A DNA stretch of 34,800 nucleotides, from NCBI GenBank assembly GCA_016935635.1, contig JAFGQP010000288.1, positions 1 to 34,800 on the forward strand, written 5' to 3'. Position numbers and translations under genes: made by a program. The DNA comes from Sedimentisphaerales bacterium. Lineage in GTDB: Bacteria; Planctomycetota; Phycisphaerae; Sedimentisphaerales; Anaerohalosphaeraceae. The stretch's first letter is position 1; every line of letters begins with the position of its first letter. Below, one piece after another: positions 1 through 8,651 of this stretch. The notes under the pieces were generated by a model, which had not been told where the DNA came from, did no database searches, and saw only the letters and a program-made list of their open reading frames with translations.

Positions 1-119
1 ATAAATAGTATAAAAAGGGGACGTTTAAAAGTCAAATCCTCAGTTTTTGATTGACAATAACACGCAAATTACGGACAGTTATGCCAGACTTTGATAATAG
101 ACGATTCGTTGGAGATAAA

Positions 120-983
120 ATGACTTTATATATAAATGGCCAGAGTGTTGATCCCCAAAACATAGAAGAGGAAGTTGCCCGCCTTCGCCCGGAATATGAG
201 CGTGTTTTTGCGGACATGGAACAGGATGACAGAGAGACGCAGCTTGCCGATTGGGCCAGAGAAAATGTCATTGAAGGAATTCTTCTGCAGCAGGAGGCCA
301 TGCGGCACAAGAGCCTAATTGCCTCTCAGGATATTGACGACGCCATGAAATCCATGATTGACCGGCATGGAGGACATGACGGTTTTGCCTGTTTTCTGAC
401 GGACCAGAAGTTAACCGAACAACAGGTACGGTCCGATATTGAAAAACAAATACGTATGCAACGTTTGTTGGAAAAGATAGAATCCCAGGCAAAGGAGCCT
501 ACGGACAAACAGATACGTAAATTTTACGAAGACAATCAAACTCAATTTATGCTGCCGCCGATGATGAGGGCGGCCCATATCGTAAAACACCCCGGGCCGA
601 ACTTGGATCGCGAACAGCTCAAAGCGGATTTGCTGGCTGTTTTGGAGAAATTACATCAAGGTGAGGATTTTTCAAAACTCGCACAAGAGTACTCAGATTG
701 TCCGGATCGCGGGGGCGATTTGGGCTGGTTTTCACCGGGGCAGATGGTTGAAGCTTTTGAAGATGTTGTGAAAAAACTTCGTCCAGGTGAAATCAGTGAC
801 GTATTTGAGACAGAATTTGGTTTTCATATTGCTAAATTGATAGACATTCGTCCCTCGGCGGCCATTGACCTGGATCAGGTTCGCGGTTTTATTTCGGAAG
901 AACTCCATCGCCAATTTCGCCAGAAAACGGTCGAGCATTTCATTGATGAACTGAAAAGCAGGGCCGTCATTGAGGACCGATAA
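120..983 (+). CDS. Parvulin-type peptidyl-prolyl cis-trans isomerase
   Basis: A 287-residue protein expected to catalyse cis-trans isomerisation of prolyl bonds. The C-terminal half holds a PpiC/rotamase domain with the hallmark blocks RAAHIVKHPG, FSKLAQEYSDCPDRGGDLGWF and EFGFHIAKL. The N-terminal half is charged, helical and SurA-N-like. I place the start at the ATG preceded by GGAG five bases upstream (111-114). The track's TTG start 23 codons earlier has no ribosome site. With this start there is no signal peptide or lipobox, so the protein looks cytoplasmic, unlike SurA or PrsA. A short helical tail (IDLDQVRGFISEELHRQFR) follows the rotamase. It is a single gene, about 185 bases from the next. 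The family call is secure; the client protein is unknown. Confidence 0.9.
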   Translation: MTLYINGQSVDPQNIEEEVARLRPEYERVFADMEQDDRETQLADWARENVIEGILLQQEAMRHKSLIASQDIDDAMKSMIDRHGGHDGFACFLTDQKLTEQQVRSDIEKQIRMQRLLEKIESQAKEPTDKQIRKFYEDNQTQFMLPPMMRAAHIVKHPGPNLDREQLKADLLAVLEKLHQGEDFSKLAQEYSDCPDRGGDLGWFSPGQMVEAFEDVVKKLRPGEISDVFETEFGFHIAKLIDIRPSAAIDLDQVRGFISEELHRQFRQKTVEHFIDELKSRAVIEDR

Positions 984-1168
984 TCATTTTCGTTTTTACA
1001 GAGTTTAGTTCTATTTTTTCCCATTCCTATAAAAACCGTGCCGAACAGCTGGTAATAGGGCAAATGCATCCTTAAAGAAGTCTGACGCAGTTCTGATTAA
1101 GCGCACATCGGATTTGGACGATTCTGCATCATAGCGATGATTGTATTTCGGACTGTCAGAGTATATGA

Positions 1169-1885
1169 ATGAACTATAATAACAGCGACATCAAAAACGG
1201 CTGTAAGGCAGATTTCCCATCTGCTGCAAGGCGGCTTTTCAGGTTTATTCTCGTGCTCACGTTCATATTCCATGGTAGTCTGTTCAAATTGTCAGCGGCG
1301 GCAGCGGAAAACGAAGACAATAAAATCAACGCAGAATATAAACTGAAGGCCGCTTTTATATACAATTTCATGAAATTTGTTGAATGGCCTGATTTTCATT
1401 CCGATTCTCAATCCAATAAATCCGAAAAAAACAAAGAGACCGTGGTTCTTGGTGTGCTTGGTGAGAATCACCTGAAAGACCATCTGAATTCTCTTTCTGA
1501 AAAAACCATCAAAGACAGGCCGGTCAAAATAGTAATCGTGGACACTTTTGAAGCTTATAAAAAGAAAAACAGCAAAGCGGCTGTCAAGGATTATTACACC
1601 GAAATACAAAAAATCATGTCATCCTGCCATTTGCTGTTTGTGGGTGCTTCCGAAAAGGAACGGGTTGCCGAAATCCTGAAGCTCACCGAAAAAATGCCGG
1701 TTCTGACGGTCAGCGATATCAGTCATTTCGCCGAGGCCGGCGGAGTTATTGAATTCGTTACTGAAAAGAACAAGATACAGTTTAATATTAACACGGTTTC
1801 TGCCGAAGCAAAAAAACTGAAAATCAGTTCTCAGCTGCTTCAGCTTGCTCGAAAAGTATACAAAAAAGAAATTCCCAAATCATAG
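1169..1885 (+). CDS. YfiR/DUF4154 family periplasmic protein
   Basis: A 238-residue protein with an N-terminal hydrophobic segment (about residues 22-45, ending SAAAAE) that looks like a long signal peptide. The mature part opens with the family hallmark KAAFIYNFMKFVEWP and carries the second typical block SSCHLLFVG. In Pseudomonas, YfiR is a periplasmic repressor of the CHASE8-containing cyclase YfiN. Only one cysteine lies in the mature region, so the disulphides described for Pseudomonas YfiR cannot form here. The next gene, 39 bases downstream on the same strand, is a histidine kinase with a CHASE8-like periplasmic domain, so the pair probably forms a sensor unit. The family call is strong; control of the kinase is inferred from family and context. 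The ribosome site is weak. Confidence 0.88.
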   Translation: MNYNNSDIKNGCKADFPSAARRLFRFILVLTFIFHGSLFKLSAAAAENEDNKINAEYKLKAAFIYNFMKFVEWPDFHSDSQSNKSEKNKETVVLGVLGENHLKDHLNSLSEKTIKDRPVKIVIVDTFEAYKKKNSKAAVKDYYTEIQKIMSSCHLLFVGASEKERVAEILKLTEKMPVLTVSDISHFAEAGGVIEFVTEKNKIQFNINTVSAEAKKLKISSQLLQLARKVYKKEIPKS

Positions 1886-1924
1886 ATCAGATTGGGATCG
1901 CAAGGCATCGCCGGGAAACAAATC

Positions 1925-3934
1925 ATGAAATGGATTAATGATCTGACAATTCGCCGCAAACTGCTTGTGGTGCTGATGAGCATCTGTATGATTGTGCTGC
2001 TGCTGTCAGGCGGAGCAATGATTGCATGGAATCAATACGCATTCCGGCAGAATATGATTAAAGATCTGGTTATGCAGACCCAGATTGCTGCTGACAACTG
2101 CAGGGCGGCAGTGGCCTTCGAAGATACCCAAATTGCTTCCGGCCTGCTTGAATCATTCCAGGCAAGACCTTCTGTCGTTTCGGTAATCATTGATACCCCC
2201 GCACGCCCTGATTTTGCACGATATGTTCGCAAAAACAGCCAGGTGCGTAGCCATGACCAGTCCGCCATGGAAGGCTGGTCTTTTGCCGGTGATGAACTGG
2301 TGATTCAGAAGAATATTGTTCTGGACGGCGACATTATCGGCCACTTGACGCTGAGTTCGGATTTACAGCCCTTGAAGACCAACCTTCGCAGAAATACGAT
2401 GATTGTCACAGGCGTTATCGGTTTGGGCTTAATGATCGGATATTTGCTGTCCAGCCGTCTTGAACGGCTGATTTCCCAGCCTATCCTGGCTTTAACGGGC
2501 GTTGCCAAGGAAGTAACCTATCGAAAGGATTATTCTGTCCGTGCCGTCAAGTATTATAACGATGAAGTCGGTGTCCTGATCGACACATTCAATCAAATGC
2601 TTGGTCAGATTCAAAAAGAGATGACGGACCGCATGCAGGCGGAAGCTGAATTGCGAAAGCACCGGGACCATCTGGAGGAAATGGTCAGTGAACGCACCAG
2701 CGAACTGAAACTATCCAACCAGCGATTAAAAGTGTCGGTAGAACGCGCCAACCTGATGGCAAAACAGGCAACTCAGGCCAATAAGGCAAAAAGTGAATTT
2801 CTTGCGAACATGAGCCATGAAATCAGAACTCCGATGAATGCCATCCTGGGTTTCGGTGAATTGCTCAGAGACGAGCCCATGTCGGAAGAACAGAAAAGTT
2901 ACGTGGATACCATCCTGTCCAGCGGCAATAATCTCCTGCAGATTATCAATGATATTCTGGATTTCTCAAAAATTGAGGCGGGGAAATTGAGTACTGAAAA
3001 AGTTGATTTTTCTCTGACTCAGATGCTCGAAGAAATGGAATCTCTGTTTCGGCCGATGTGCGATCGCAAGAATCTCGACTTTGATATATTATGCTGCAGT
3101 GAATTGCCTGAAATCATGAGAACGGATCCGGTTCGACTCAGACAATGTCTGGTCAATCTAATCAACAATGCCATTAAATTTACGGAACAGGGACATGTCT
3201 ACCTGAATGTCGGCCTAGAGACCATCAATCAGGTCCGTCATATTCGATTTGATATTGAAGATACCGGTATCGGGATCCCCAAAGACAAGCAGATGCTGAT
3301 ATTCGAAGCATTTACTCAGGCCGACGGCAGTCATACTCGCAAATTTGGGGGCACCGGACTTGGTTTGACTATAACCAGGCAGCTCGTGGAACTGCTGGGC
3401 GGACGAATATCACTTCGCAGTAATGAAGGACGGGGGACCCTCTTTACCATTCAAATGCCTCTGGGGATTGATTTGGACGGCCAGCCCGCTGCGTTACGCC
3501 CCCGTGCACTTGAAATCTCACCGTCAGATTCCACAAACTCTTTTATGCAAATCAAAGGCAGGTTACTGGTTGCAGAAGATGCTCATGCCAATCAGACGCT
3601 CATACGGATTATGCTGCAGAAGATGGGGCTGGAGGTCACTCTGGCAAACAATGGTCAGGAGGCTCTTGAAAAAATCAGCAATGGTCAGTATGATCTGGTT
3701 TTGATGGATATGCAAATGCCGGTAATGAATGGATATGATGCCGCTCGCCATATCAAAGCCATGGGTATTCACATCCCCGTCATTGCACTGACAGCGCATG
3801 CCATGAAAGGGGATGAAGAAAAATGCCGCCAGGCAGGGTGCGATGATTATCTGACCAAACCCATTGAACGGGCAAAGCTGGAGAAGATTCTTCGGCACTA
3901 TCTATGCCCGTTATCCAGCACCAGCACAGTCTGA
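1925..3934 (+). CDS. Hybrid sensor histidine kinase with CHASE8-like sensor and receiver domain
   Basis: A membrane hybrid kinase of 669 residues. In order: a transmembrane helix (about 12-36), a CHASE8-like periplasmic sensor ([21 protein letters not shown]), a second transmembrane helix (about 155-178), a HAMP domain, and a coiled coil. Then come a HisKA domain with the H-box [18 protein letters not shown] (phospho-accepting His298), an HATPase domain with N-box [23 protein letters not shown] and GGTGLGLTI, and a C-terminal receiver whose phospho-acceptor is Asp595 in [13 protein letters not shown] (with the conserved Lys in DDYLTKPI). There is no Hpt domain or DNA-binding output, so an external phosphotransfer partner is expected. 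I chose ATG 1925 over the track's start 11 codons upstream because GGGA precedes it and the protein then starts at the usual [13 protein letters not shown]. It is probably co-transcribed with the YfiR-like gene. Confidence 0.92.
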   Translation: MKWINDLTIRRKLLVVLMSICMIVLLLSGGAMIAWNQYAFRQNMIKDLVMQTQIAADNCRAAVAFEDTQIASGLLESFQARPSVVSVIIDTPARPDFARYVRKNSQVRSHDQSAMEGWSFAGDELVIQKNIVLDGDIIGHLTLSSDLQPLKTNLRRNTMIVTGVIGLGLMIGYLLSSRLERLISQPILALTGVAKEVTYRKDYSVRAVKYYNDEVGVLIDTFNQMLGQIQKEMTDRMQAEAELRKHRDHLEEMVSERTSELKLSNQRLKVSVERANLMAKQATQANKAKSEFLANMSHEIRTPMNAILGFGELLRDEPMSEEQKSYVDTILSSGNNLLQIINDILDFSKIEAGKLSTEKVDFSLTQMLEEMESLFRPMCDRKNLDFDILCCSELPEIMRTDPVRLRQCLVNLINNAIKFTEQGHVYLNVGLETINQVRHIRFDIEDTGIGIPKDKQMLIFEAFTQADGSHTRKFGGTGLGLTITRQLVELLGGRISLRSNEGRGTLFTIQMPLGIDLDGQPAALRPRALEISPSDSTNSFMQIKGRLLVAEDAHANQTLIRIMLQKMGLEVTLANNGQEALEKISNGQYDLVLMDMQMPVMNGYDAARHIKAMGIHIPVIALTAHAMKGDEEKCRQAGCDDYLTKPIERAKLEKILRHYLCPLSSTSTV

Positions 3935-3946
3935 CAGCCCTTTGTG

Positions 3947-4213
3947 TCAGGCGTGTCCAAAGACCATCATCTGAACTTCAATTCCATCGATGGCATTGAG
4001 TTTATTGCTCAATTCCTGTGCGGTTGGCAGATCATCGGTCATTTCGAGAAGCACAAGTCCATTGGGTGAACAAAAACCCGTGTCTGTTTCGTGCAGGCCA
4101 AGTCGCGTACGGATGCTGCAGCCATAATCCGTCAGAACCTCCTGAACAGGACGGACGTTGTGGACCCTGTCATTAATATGAACTCCCAGGATGATATGTT
4201 GTTTGAGCGGCAT
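3947..4213 (-). CDS. Small ACT-like protein, resembling the TM1266 (iron-hydrogenase regulator) family
   Basis: An 88-residue protein with a beta-alpha-beta ACT-like pattern: a first strand HIILGVHINDRV, a helix with PVQEVLTDYG, and a C-terminal strand GIEVQMMVFGH. The phrases IRTRLGLHE and CSPNGLVLLEM recall the putative iron-only hydrogenase regulator family (TM1266-like). No hydrogenase gene lies in this window, so the role is open. I use the internal ATG at 4213 because AAAGGA lies about seven bases upstream of it. The track start five codons earlier would bury that site inside the gene. It is the last gene of a five-gene minus-strand run, 20 bases after the DUF2007 gene and convergent with the histidine kinase gene (12 bases apart). 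Confidence 0.6.
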   Translation of the reverse strand: MPLKQHIILGVHINDRVHNVRPVQEVLTDYGCSIRTRLGLHETDTGFCSPNGLVLLEMTDDLPTAQELSNKLNAIDGIEVQMMVFGHA

Positions 4214-4233
4214 TCGATATCCTTTCATGTGGA

Positions 4234-4506
4234 CTATTGCTGTTCTTCAAACGACGTAAAATCGACTTGATTCCAATCAAAATGACTATTCTGTGCTTCC
4301 TGCAGAACTTCACGGGCACGTTCGAGGTCGCTTTTGCGTACCAGTATTTTAATCCCGCCGGCCGAAAGAGTGTAATAAAGACCTGCTATGGGCATATTTT
4401 CATCGCCTACAAAGCACGGAATCCCTGCATTTTCAAGGTCAATTTTTGCCAGATGTGCATTTTCCGGGGTATCAAATTGAGCGGCAGTGACCAATTTTTC
4501 ATCCAT
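4234..4506 (-). CDS. DUF2007 family (putative signal-transducing) protein
   Basis: A 90-residue soluble protein. The sequence LVTAAQFDTPENAHLAKIDL, followed by LENAGIPCFVGDEN and GGIKILVRKSDLERAREVL, matches the layout of the DUF2007 fold: an ACT/PII-like small domain found alone or fused to zinc ribbons. The biochemical role of the family is not established. The start is well supported by AAGGG six bases upstream of the ATG. It sits 18 bases after the M42-like peptidase gene, so it is probably translated from the same message. The C-terminal tail (NQVDFTSFEEQQ) is acidic and looks disordered. Confidence 0.75.
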   Translation of the reverse strand: MDEKLVTAAQFDTPENAHLAKIDLENAGIPCFVGDENMPIAGLYYTLSAGGIKILVRKSDLERAREVLQEAQNSHFDWNQVDFTSFEEQQ

Positions 4507-4524
4507 AATAATCCCTTTCGCTAA

Positions 4525-5616
4525 TCATTCCAGGAATAACTCGCCAAGCTGGCCTATCCGTTTTTTGTACTGCGGCATTGGTGTCCGATGTAATTGTACC
4601 TGATTTACCCCCTGCATGACAAGCGCTAAAAATAGTTTTATCATATTCAGATAGTCATTCACTGAAACAAATTCCGATGCGATTTTGCCTTTTTGAAAAT
4701 CACGATTATGATAATTTCCAAGAGGGACGCACAAAGCCCCGGCTGTATATCTGAATTGTGTAAAGATAGATGCCTCGCAAGTTCCGGCATCCATTAATTT
4801 TCGCTGATAAAGGAAGGATTTATCCTGTTTCTGAAGATTGACTGCAGTCGACAGCATCCATTGAGTAACGGCCGGATTAAATATACGACTGCGGTCGCCG
4901 ACCCGAATCACCACCCCTTTGCCAATAGGGGCGGTGGGCAGGGTAGAACTGGTCTCGATGGAGATGACCACGCTGTCTTTGGGCAAGAACTTATGGGTGC
5001 AGGCAAATTTCGCACCGTGCAGCCCGGCTTCTTCGGCCACGGTGAACAACCCTGCTGCTTTGCGACGAATCTTCCGGCGGCAGAGCTGGTCAAAAAGACA
5101 CAGAATAGATGCACATCCAATCAGATCGTCGCAGGCCCGGCTGCATACCTGGTCGTTTTGAATCTGACAGGCGGGCAGATCCCACATGGCCAGATCGCCT
5201 TTATTTGCCGAACCATGTAGTGAGAACCATACCCGCTTTTGCTTGTTTTTTTCATCAAATTGAATCTTGGTGATGATGCCAGGAACAATGCCCGTTGAGG
5301 CAAATACTTTAATCTTTGTGCCCCGACGAAAATATGATTTTTCGACACCGCCATAGAACAGGGCAGTTGTCTTATTTCGAATTGACTCTTTTTCGACAAT
5401 AAAGCCGGGGTGATCCTGATGGGCGACAAAGGCAAGAGGAGTGTTTGCGTATTGCGAACCATAGACAGCCAGAATATTTCCCATCTTATCGACAGTTGTT
5501 TGGATGCGTCGGTCTTCGCAAAATTGCAGAATGGCTTCACGAACAATGGATTCCCGATAAGGGGCTGTTGGATTCTGGAGGAATTTTTTTGTGATTGCTA
5601 GTATTTGCGATTTCAT
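4525..5616 (-). CDS. M42-like metallo-aminopeptidase
   Basis: A 363-residue cytoplasmic peptidase of the M42 (TET/glutamyl aminopeptidase-like) type. Candidate metal ligands and catalytic residues occur in the expected order: AHQDHPGF (His about 66), CDDLIGCA (Asp about 163), EEAGLHGA (the Glu-Glu pair about 194), an acidic residue in SIETSS where the family usually has Asp, and NYHNRD near the C-terminus. The insert between the first two metal motifs (VFASTGIVPGIIT) matches the beta-barrel lid domain of M42. It likely trims small peptides. Its start lies 3 bases from the upstream agarase-like gene's stop codon, with no clear ribosome site, which suggests translational coupling. The Asp-to-Glu change and the His context make it a divergent member; M42 versus M20 is the main alternative. 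Confidence 0.78.
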   Translation of the reverse strand: MKSQILAITKKFLQNPTAPYRESIVREAILQFCEDRRIQTTVDKMGNILAVYGSQYANTPLAFVAHQDHPGFIVEKESIRNKTTALFYGGVEKSYFRRGTKIKVFASTGIVPGIITKIQFDEKNKQKRVWFSLHGSANKGDLAMWDLPACQIQNDQVCSRACDDLIGCASILCLFDQLCRRKIRRKAAGLFTVAEEAGLHGAKFACTHKFLPKDSVVISIETSSTLPTAPIGKGVVIRVGDRSRIFNPAVTQWMLSTAVNLQKQDKSFLYQRKLMDAGTCEASIFTQFRYTAGALCVPLGNYHNRDFQKGKIASEFVSVNDYLNMIKLFLALVMQGVNQVQLHRTPMPQYKKRIGQLGELFLE

Positions 5617-5619
5617 AAT

Positions 5620-7689
5620 TTATTGGATTTGAGTGGTTTTATAGCGATATTTATACATGAGTTTCCCGACTTCTTTGACGGCTGAGATCGTTTCAGGATA
5701 GGGTGTATCACAAATATCTACAAGACCTATCTGATAATTTTCGCCGTCTCCACGCCCAGTGGTAGCCTGGTCACGGTATTGAAACCAATGTGTGCCTATA
5801 ATATAAGGATTTCGTAATGCCCCCAATACATATTCTTTGTATGTATCCGCCCGGTCCTGCTGATTTTGGGTTTCTTTGAGGCCGGTATGGAACATTCCTC
5901 TGTCAAGAGCACCGAAGTGGAATTCCCCAATAATTACCGGCTTGTCTATCCCTTCGGGCAGGCTGAGATCCGCAACAGAATATTCATATCGGTTAAAGGA
6001 AATTACATCACAGTGTTTGGCTGCGGCGCGAACGGCCAACTCATTTGCCCAAGCGAATCTGCAGCCGAGATAAAGCTGAGCGGGGGCGGCGGCTTTTAAT
6101 TCGCTGCTGATGAGCTCAAAATATTTTTCTGCCAGGACAGAATAAAACGCTTTCAGGTCGGGAAGAGCCTTGTTCTTATCCGGCTGTTTTTGGGTATCAA
6201 TTATCTCTTGCCATGAGCTATAGCTGCCGCCCCATGCAGAATTCAGTTTGTCTGTCGTCTTATATTTGTTTTTGAGCCATTCTACGAAGGCTTTTTTGGC
6301 GGGCTGATCGGCAGGGCTGGCCAGGGCCGCCATAGCAAGGGATGTTTCGTCTCCCCAGGAAAGTTCATTGTCCACAAAAAAACCAAGACACCAGGGATCG
6401 CCGATGGATTTTCCTTCCTCGCGTTCAATGGCAGCCTGCAGGCTGGATTTGAATGAGGCATCGAACGGATCTGGGAACTTGCCCCAGTATCCCTCGGAGC
6501 CTTCGATCGAACGCGCGTGAACGCCGAGGGTCGCGGTGTAAGGTGTTTTGCGTAAACGATAAATACTGGATTCCGACCAGTTGCCGATGGTGTTCATCCC
6601 CCAGCTTTTGAGACGCTGATGGCATAGTTCTGCATGGATGGAATACCAGTCTTTCCCGTACTTTCTCAGGAGATTGGCACCAGCAAAATTGAAAGTGTCA
6701 TACTCGCCTTTGTCTTTATAATAGCCCACCGGTGCCCATGAGCCGCGTCCCCAAAATGCCTTCCATTCCGCATCTTCGCGGGGCAGCCACTGAAAATACG
6801 ATTCACGGAGCGTAACCGGGGTTTCCGAATGTGTGCCGACACAGTCCACACCATGCGACCAGAATAAATTCCCATCCGGGTCCATCAGCCACCAGTTTGG
6901 CCCAACCTTTTCCACGCGGAAAAAACCCATCGCTTTCAGTCTTGGACCTTTAGACCATCCGCCCCAGGAGTTTCGGTCCTCGGCGCCGGGATAGGCGGCG
7001 ATCGCAGCTGTTTCCGCTTCTTTACAAGTAATCAGGTCTTGTTCTGTGCGAATTTTTCCCGGCCAGTCCGCATGGATAAATTGGCCGAATGAATCAATAA
7101 AAGGGATAAAGGCGTCTTTATTCAATACATTCACGGCACCTTCTGCCCGAAGATTGCTGATTTCAAATTGATAATTTTGAGTTGGCCTGGCAACAAAAAA
7201 TATAAGCTGGTTAATCTGTTTGGTGTCAAGCGGCGAGGGTTGAGGATACCCTCGCATACCAACCAACTCAAAAGGTTTATCAAGCGTCCATGGGGCAGTG
7301 TACAGCCGGACAGAAAGGGATTGCCGCCGGCCCGAAGGGATCGTGATGGATTGCGTAATGCAGTTCCTGATGCCGTCAGCTCCGGGGTTGTCAACCCGTA
7401 AATGGATTTTAAGGGGATGGGAGGATACATTGCGAATATCAGCCGTTATTTGCTGATAGCCCGTGCAATCCCAAAATTTTGATGGACATTGAATAGTCAC
7501 TCCGGGCCAGTCCTGGTTGTGTGCGGTCTGAACAGCCAGCTTGTTTGCGGATAATTCAAGCCGGGCATCCACGGCAATCAGATGTTTTGAAATTTCCGTT
7601 TTGCTGAAATCAAGCAGCTGCATATCATGTGCTGCGTACATGGTGCCGACTGTTCCAGCAAACAAAAGAATTGATATGAACGATTTCAT
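5620..7689 (-). CDS. Secreted GH50-type agarase-like glycoside hydrolase
   Basis: A 689-residue exported enzyme. Residues 1-20 form a signal peptide (MKSFISILLFAGTVGTMYAA). Residues of about 25-190 form a beta-rich carbohydrate-binding-like module. From about 225 a TIM-barrel domain starts with GFFRVEKVGPNWWLMDPDGNLFWSHGVD, typical of GH50 beta-agarases. Candidate catalytic acids are Glu about 441 in FVDNELSWG (acid/base) and Glu about 588 in IIGEFHFG (nucleophile), in the order and rough spacing of GH50. Predicted substrate: agarose or a related galactan, though specificity within GH50-like proteins cannot be read from sequence. It is second in the minus-strand run, 34 bases after the C_GCAxxG_C_C gene. 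No sulfatase, TonB or SusCD partner lies nearby, so this is not a standard polysaccharide utilisation locus. Confidence 0.85.
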   Translation of the reverse strand: MKSFISILLFAGTVGTMYAAHDMQLLDFSKTEISKHLIAVDARLELSANKLAVQTAHNQDWPGVTIQCPSKFWDCTGYQQITADIRNVSSHPLKIHLRVDNPGADGIRNCITQSITIPSGRRQSLSVRLYTAPWTLDKPFELVGMRGYPQPSPLDTKQINQLIFFVARPTQNYQFEISNLRAEGAVNVLNKDAFIPFIDSFGQFIHADWPGKIRTEQDLITCKEAETAAIAAYPGAEDRNSWGGWSKGPRLKAMGFFRVEKVGPNWWLMDPDGNLFWSHGVDCVGTHSETPVTLRESYFQWLPREDAEWKAFWGRGSWAPVGYYKDKGEYDTFNFAGANLLRKYGKDWYSIHAELCHQRLKSWGMNTIGNWSESSIYRLRKTPYTATLGVHARSIEGSEGYWGKFPDPFDASFKSSLQAAIEREEGKSIGDPWCLGFFVDNELSWGDETSLAMAALASPADQPAKKAFVEWLKNKYKTTDKLNSAWGGSYSSWQEIIDTQKQPDKNKALPDLKAFYSVLAEKYFELISSELKAAAPAQLYLGCRFAWANELAVRAAAKHCDVISFNRYEYSVADLSLPEGIDKPVIIGEFHFGALDRGMFHTGLKETQNQQDRADTYKEYVLGALRNPYIIGTHWFQYRDQATTGRGDGENYQIGLVDICDTPYPETISAVKEVGKLMYKYRYKTTQIQ

Positions 7690-7723
7690 GGGACTCCCTT
7701 CACAGATAATTTGTCTTCAAAAG

Positions 7724-8164
7724 TTATTTATCCAGCATGGACTCTAAAATCTCGGCAGCAATCCGTACAAATTCCGGGCAATGTTCAAAGGCGCCTGGCT
7801 GGTTGACCCGTATGAGTCCTTCTGGTGTGTTAAAATCAAATCCAAGCAATTCCCGACAAACGACCGAGCCGGCCCGGTGCTTGAATTCCTCTGTAAACAT
7901 CCGGACCTTTTTATAGGTCTCAAACTTGGCAGTTTTATCTTTAGGGTCTGTGGTTCCGAACTGTAATCCCAGGACAAGTACCGCCCCCGTTACAGCGCCG
8001 CACATATCACCGTTTCGACCAACACCGCCGCCCAGACCGGAGGCAATTCTCAGTGCGGTATTTCTGTCTAAATTAAATGTGCCCGCATAAGCGGCTAAAA
8101 TAGCCTGTGAACAGGAATAACCTTCCTCAAATAGGTCGACCGCTTGTTGAATGCGTTGTTCCAT
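7724..8164 (-). CDS. C_GCAxxG_C_C family protein
   Basis: A 146-residue protein of the cysteine-motif family found widely in anaerobes. The four conserved cysteines are visible: Cys18 (YSCSQAIL), Cys55 (MCGAVTGAVLVLGL), Cys103 (VVCRELLGFD) and Cys129 (EHCPEFV). The glycine-rich stretch ASGLGGGVGRNGD between the first two is also typical. The family is suspected of redox or metal-related roles; no reaction is established. It has no signal peptide, so it is probably cytoplasmic. AAGGAT precedes the ATG by about nine bases. It is first in the minus-strand run and lies just downstream of a good -35/-10 promoter. Confidence 0.85.
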   Translation of the reverse strand: MEQRIQQAVDLFEEGYSCSQAILAAYAGTFNLDRNTALRIASGLGGGVGRNGDMCGAVTGAVLVLGLQFGTTDPKDKTAKFETYKKVRMFTEEFKHRAGSVVCRELLGFDFNTPEGLIRVNQPGAFEHCPEFVRIAAEILESMLDK

Positions 8165-8207
8165 GGCCTAGATCCTTATATCATTGCTCTGGTCTTATTA
8201 TGGCAAT

Positions 8208-8236
8208 ATAATACCATCAATGTCGCATTTCATCAA
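8208..8236 (-). promoter_or_regulatory. Sigma-70-type promoter of the minus-strand five-gene run
   Basis: On the minus strand TTGATG is followed after exactly 17 bases by TATTAT. The predicted start is near 8201, giving a leader of about 37 bases before the C_GCAxxG_C_C gene. Confidence 0.6.
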
Positions 8237-8264
8237 ACATTTTTGTCAATAATTTGGATGTGCC

Positions 8265-8300
8265 AATAAAAAAAAGGCCCGCAGAAATCTGCAGGCCTTT
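8265..8300 (-). terminator. Rho-independent terminator after the PEP-CTERM gene
   Basis: Read on the minus strand, AAAGGCCTGCAG pairs with CTGCGGGCCTTT around a four-base loop, with one mismatch, and is followed by a run of T. It lies 35 bases past the stop of the PEP-CTERM gene and separates it from the promoter of the next minus-strand unit. Confidence 0.85.
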
Positions 8301-8334
8301 GTCAATCAACTGAGCTGAAAAGGTGCCAGAGAGT

Positions 8335-8592
8335 TTATTTCTTTCGAACAATGCCAAATAAAAAGGCTGCACCGCCGCCGCACAACAATAACGTGCACGG
8401 TTCCGGCACGGCGACAAAGGAAATGGATGCCTCAAACAGCATATCACTGCTGTCGTATCCTGTTCCGGGCAGACTAAAATCATCCTGCGTTGTGACTCCC
8501 TGATTGGTCAATTCTTCCATACTGACATGGGTAATCGCAAAAGCTGACGATATCAGGGTTAAGGCAAGGAACATAAGCATCATTTTTTTCAT
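8335..8592 (-). CDS. Very small PEP-CTERM sorting-domain protein
   Basis: An 85-residue exported protein. It has an N-terminal signal peptide (MKKMMLMFLALTLISSAFA) and ends with a PEP-CTERM anchor: VPEPCTLL, a hydrophobic stretch, then the basic end VRKK. PEP-CTERM proteins are processed by exosortase in bacteria that make exopolysaccharide. Only about 45 residues would remain between signal cleavage and the PEP motif, and this stretch (THVSMEELTNQGVTT...) is acidic with no recognised domain. The true start is the ATG at 8592, with GGAG six bases upstream; the track's TTG start lies in the ribosome site. It is 59 bases after the coiled-coil gene and followed by a terminator. Sorting signal secure; function of the mature peptide unknown. 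Confidence 0.85.
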   Translation of the reverse strand: MKKMMLMFLALTLISSAFAITHVSMEELTNQGVTTQDDFSLPGTGYDSSDMLFEASISFVAVPEPCTLLLCGGGAAFLFGIVRKK

Positions 8593-8651
8593 TTTAATCT
8601 CCAACAGAACAGTTATTGATAAAATGAGTTAAACAAGAGACTGCCGGACCA

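Noticed and set aside
51-119. TTG start and long N-terminal extension of the prolyl isomerase
   Set aside because: No ribosome site precedes the TTG, while GGAG sits five bases before the ATG at 120. The TTGACA at 51-56 has no convincing -10 at 16-18 bases, so I do not call a promoter there either.
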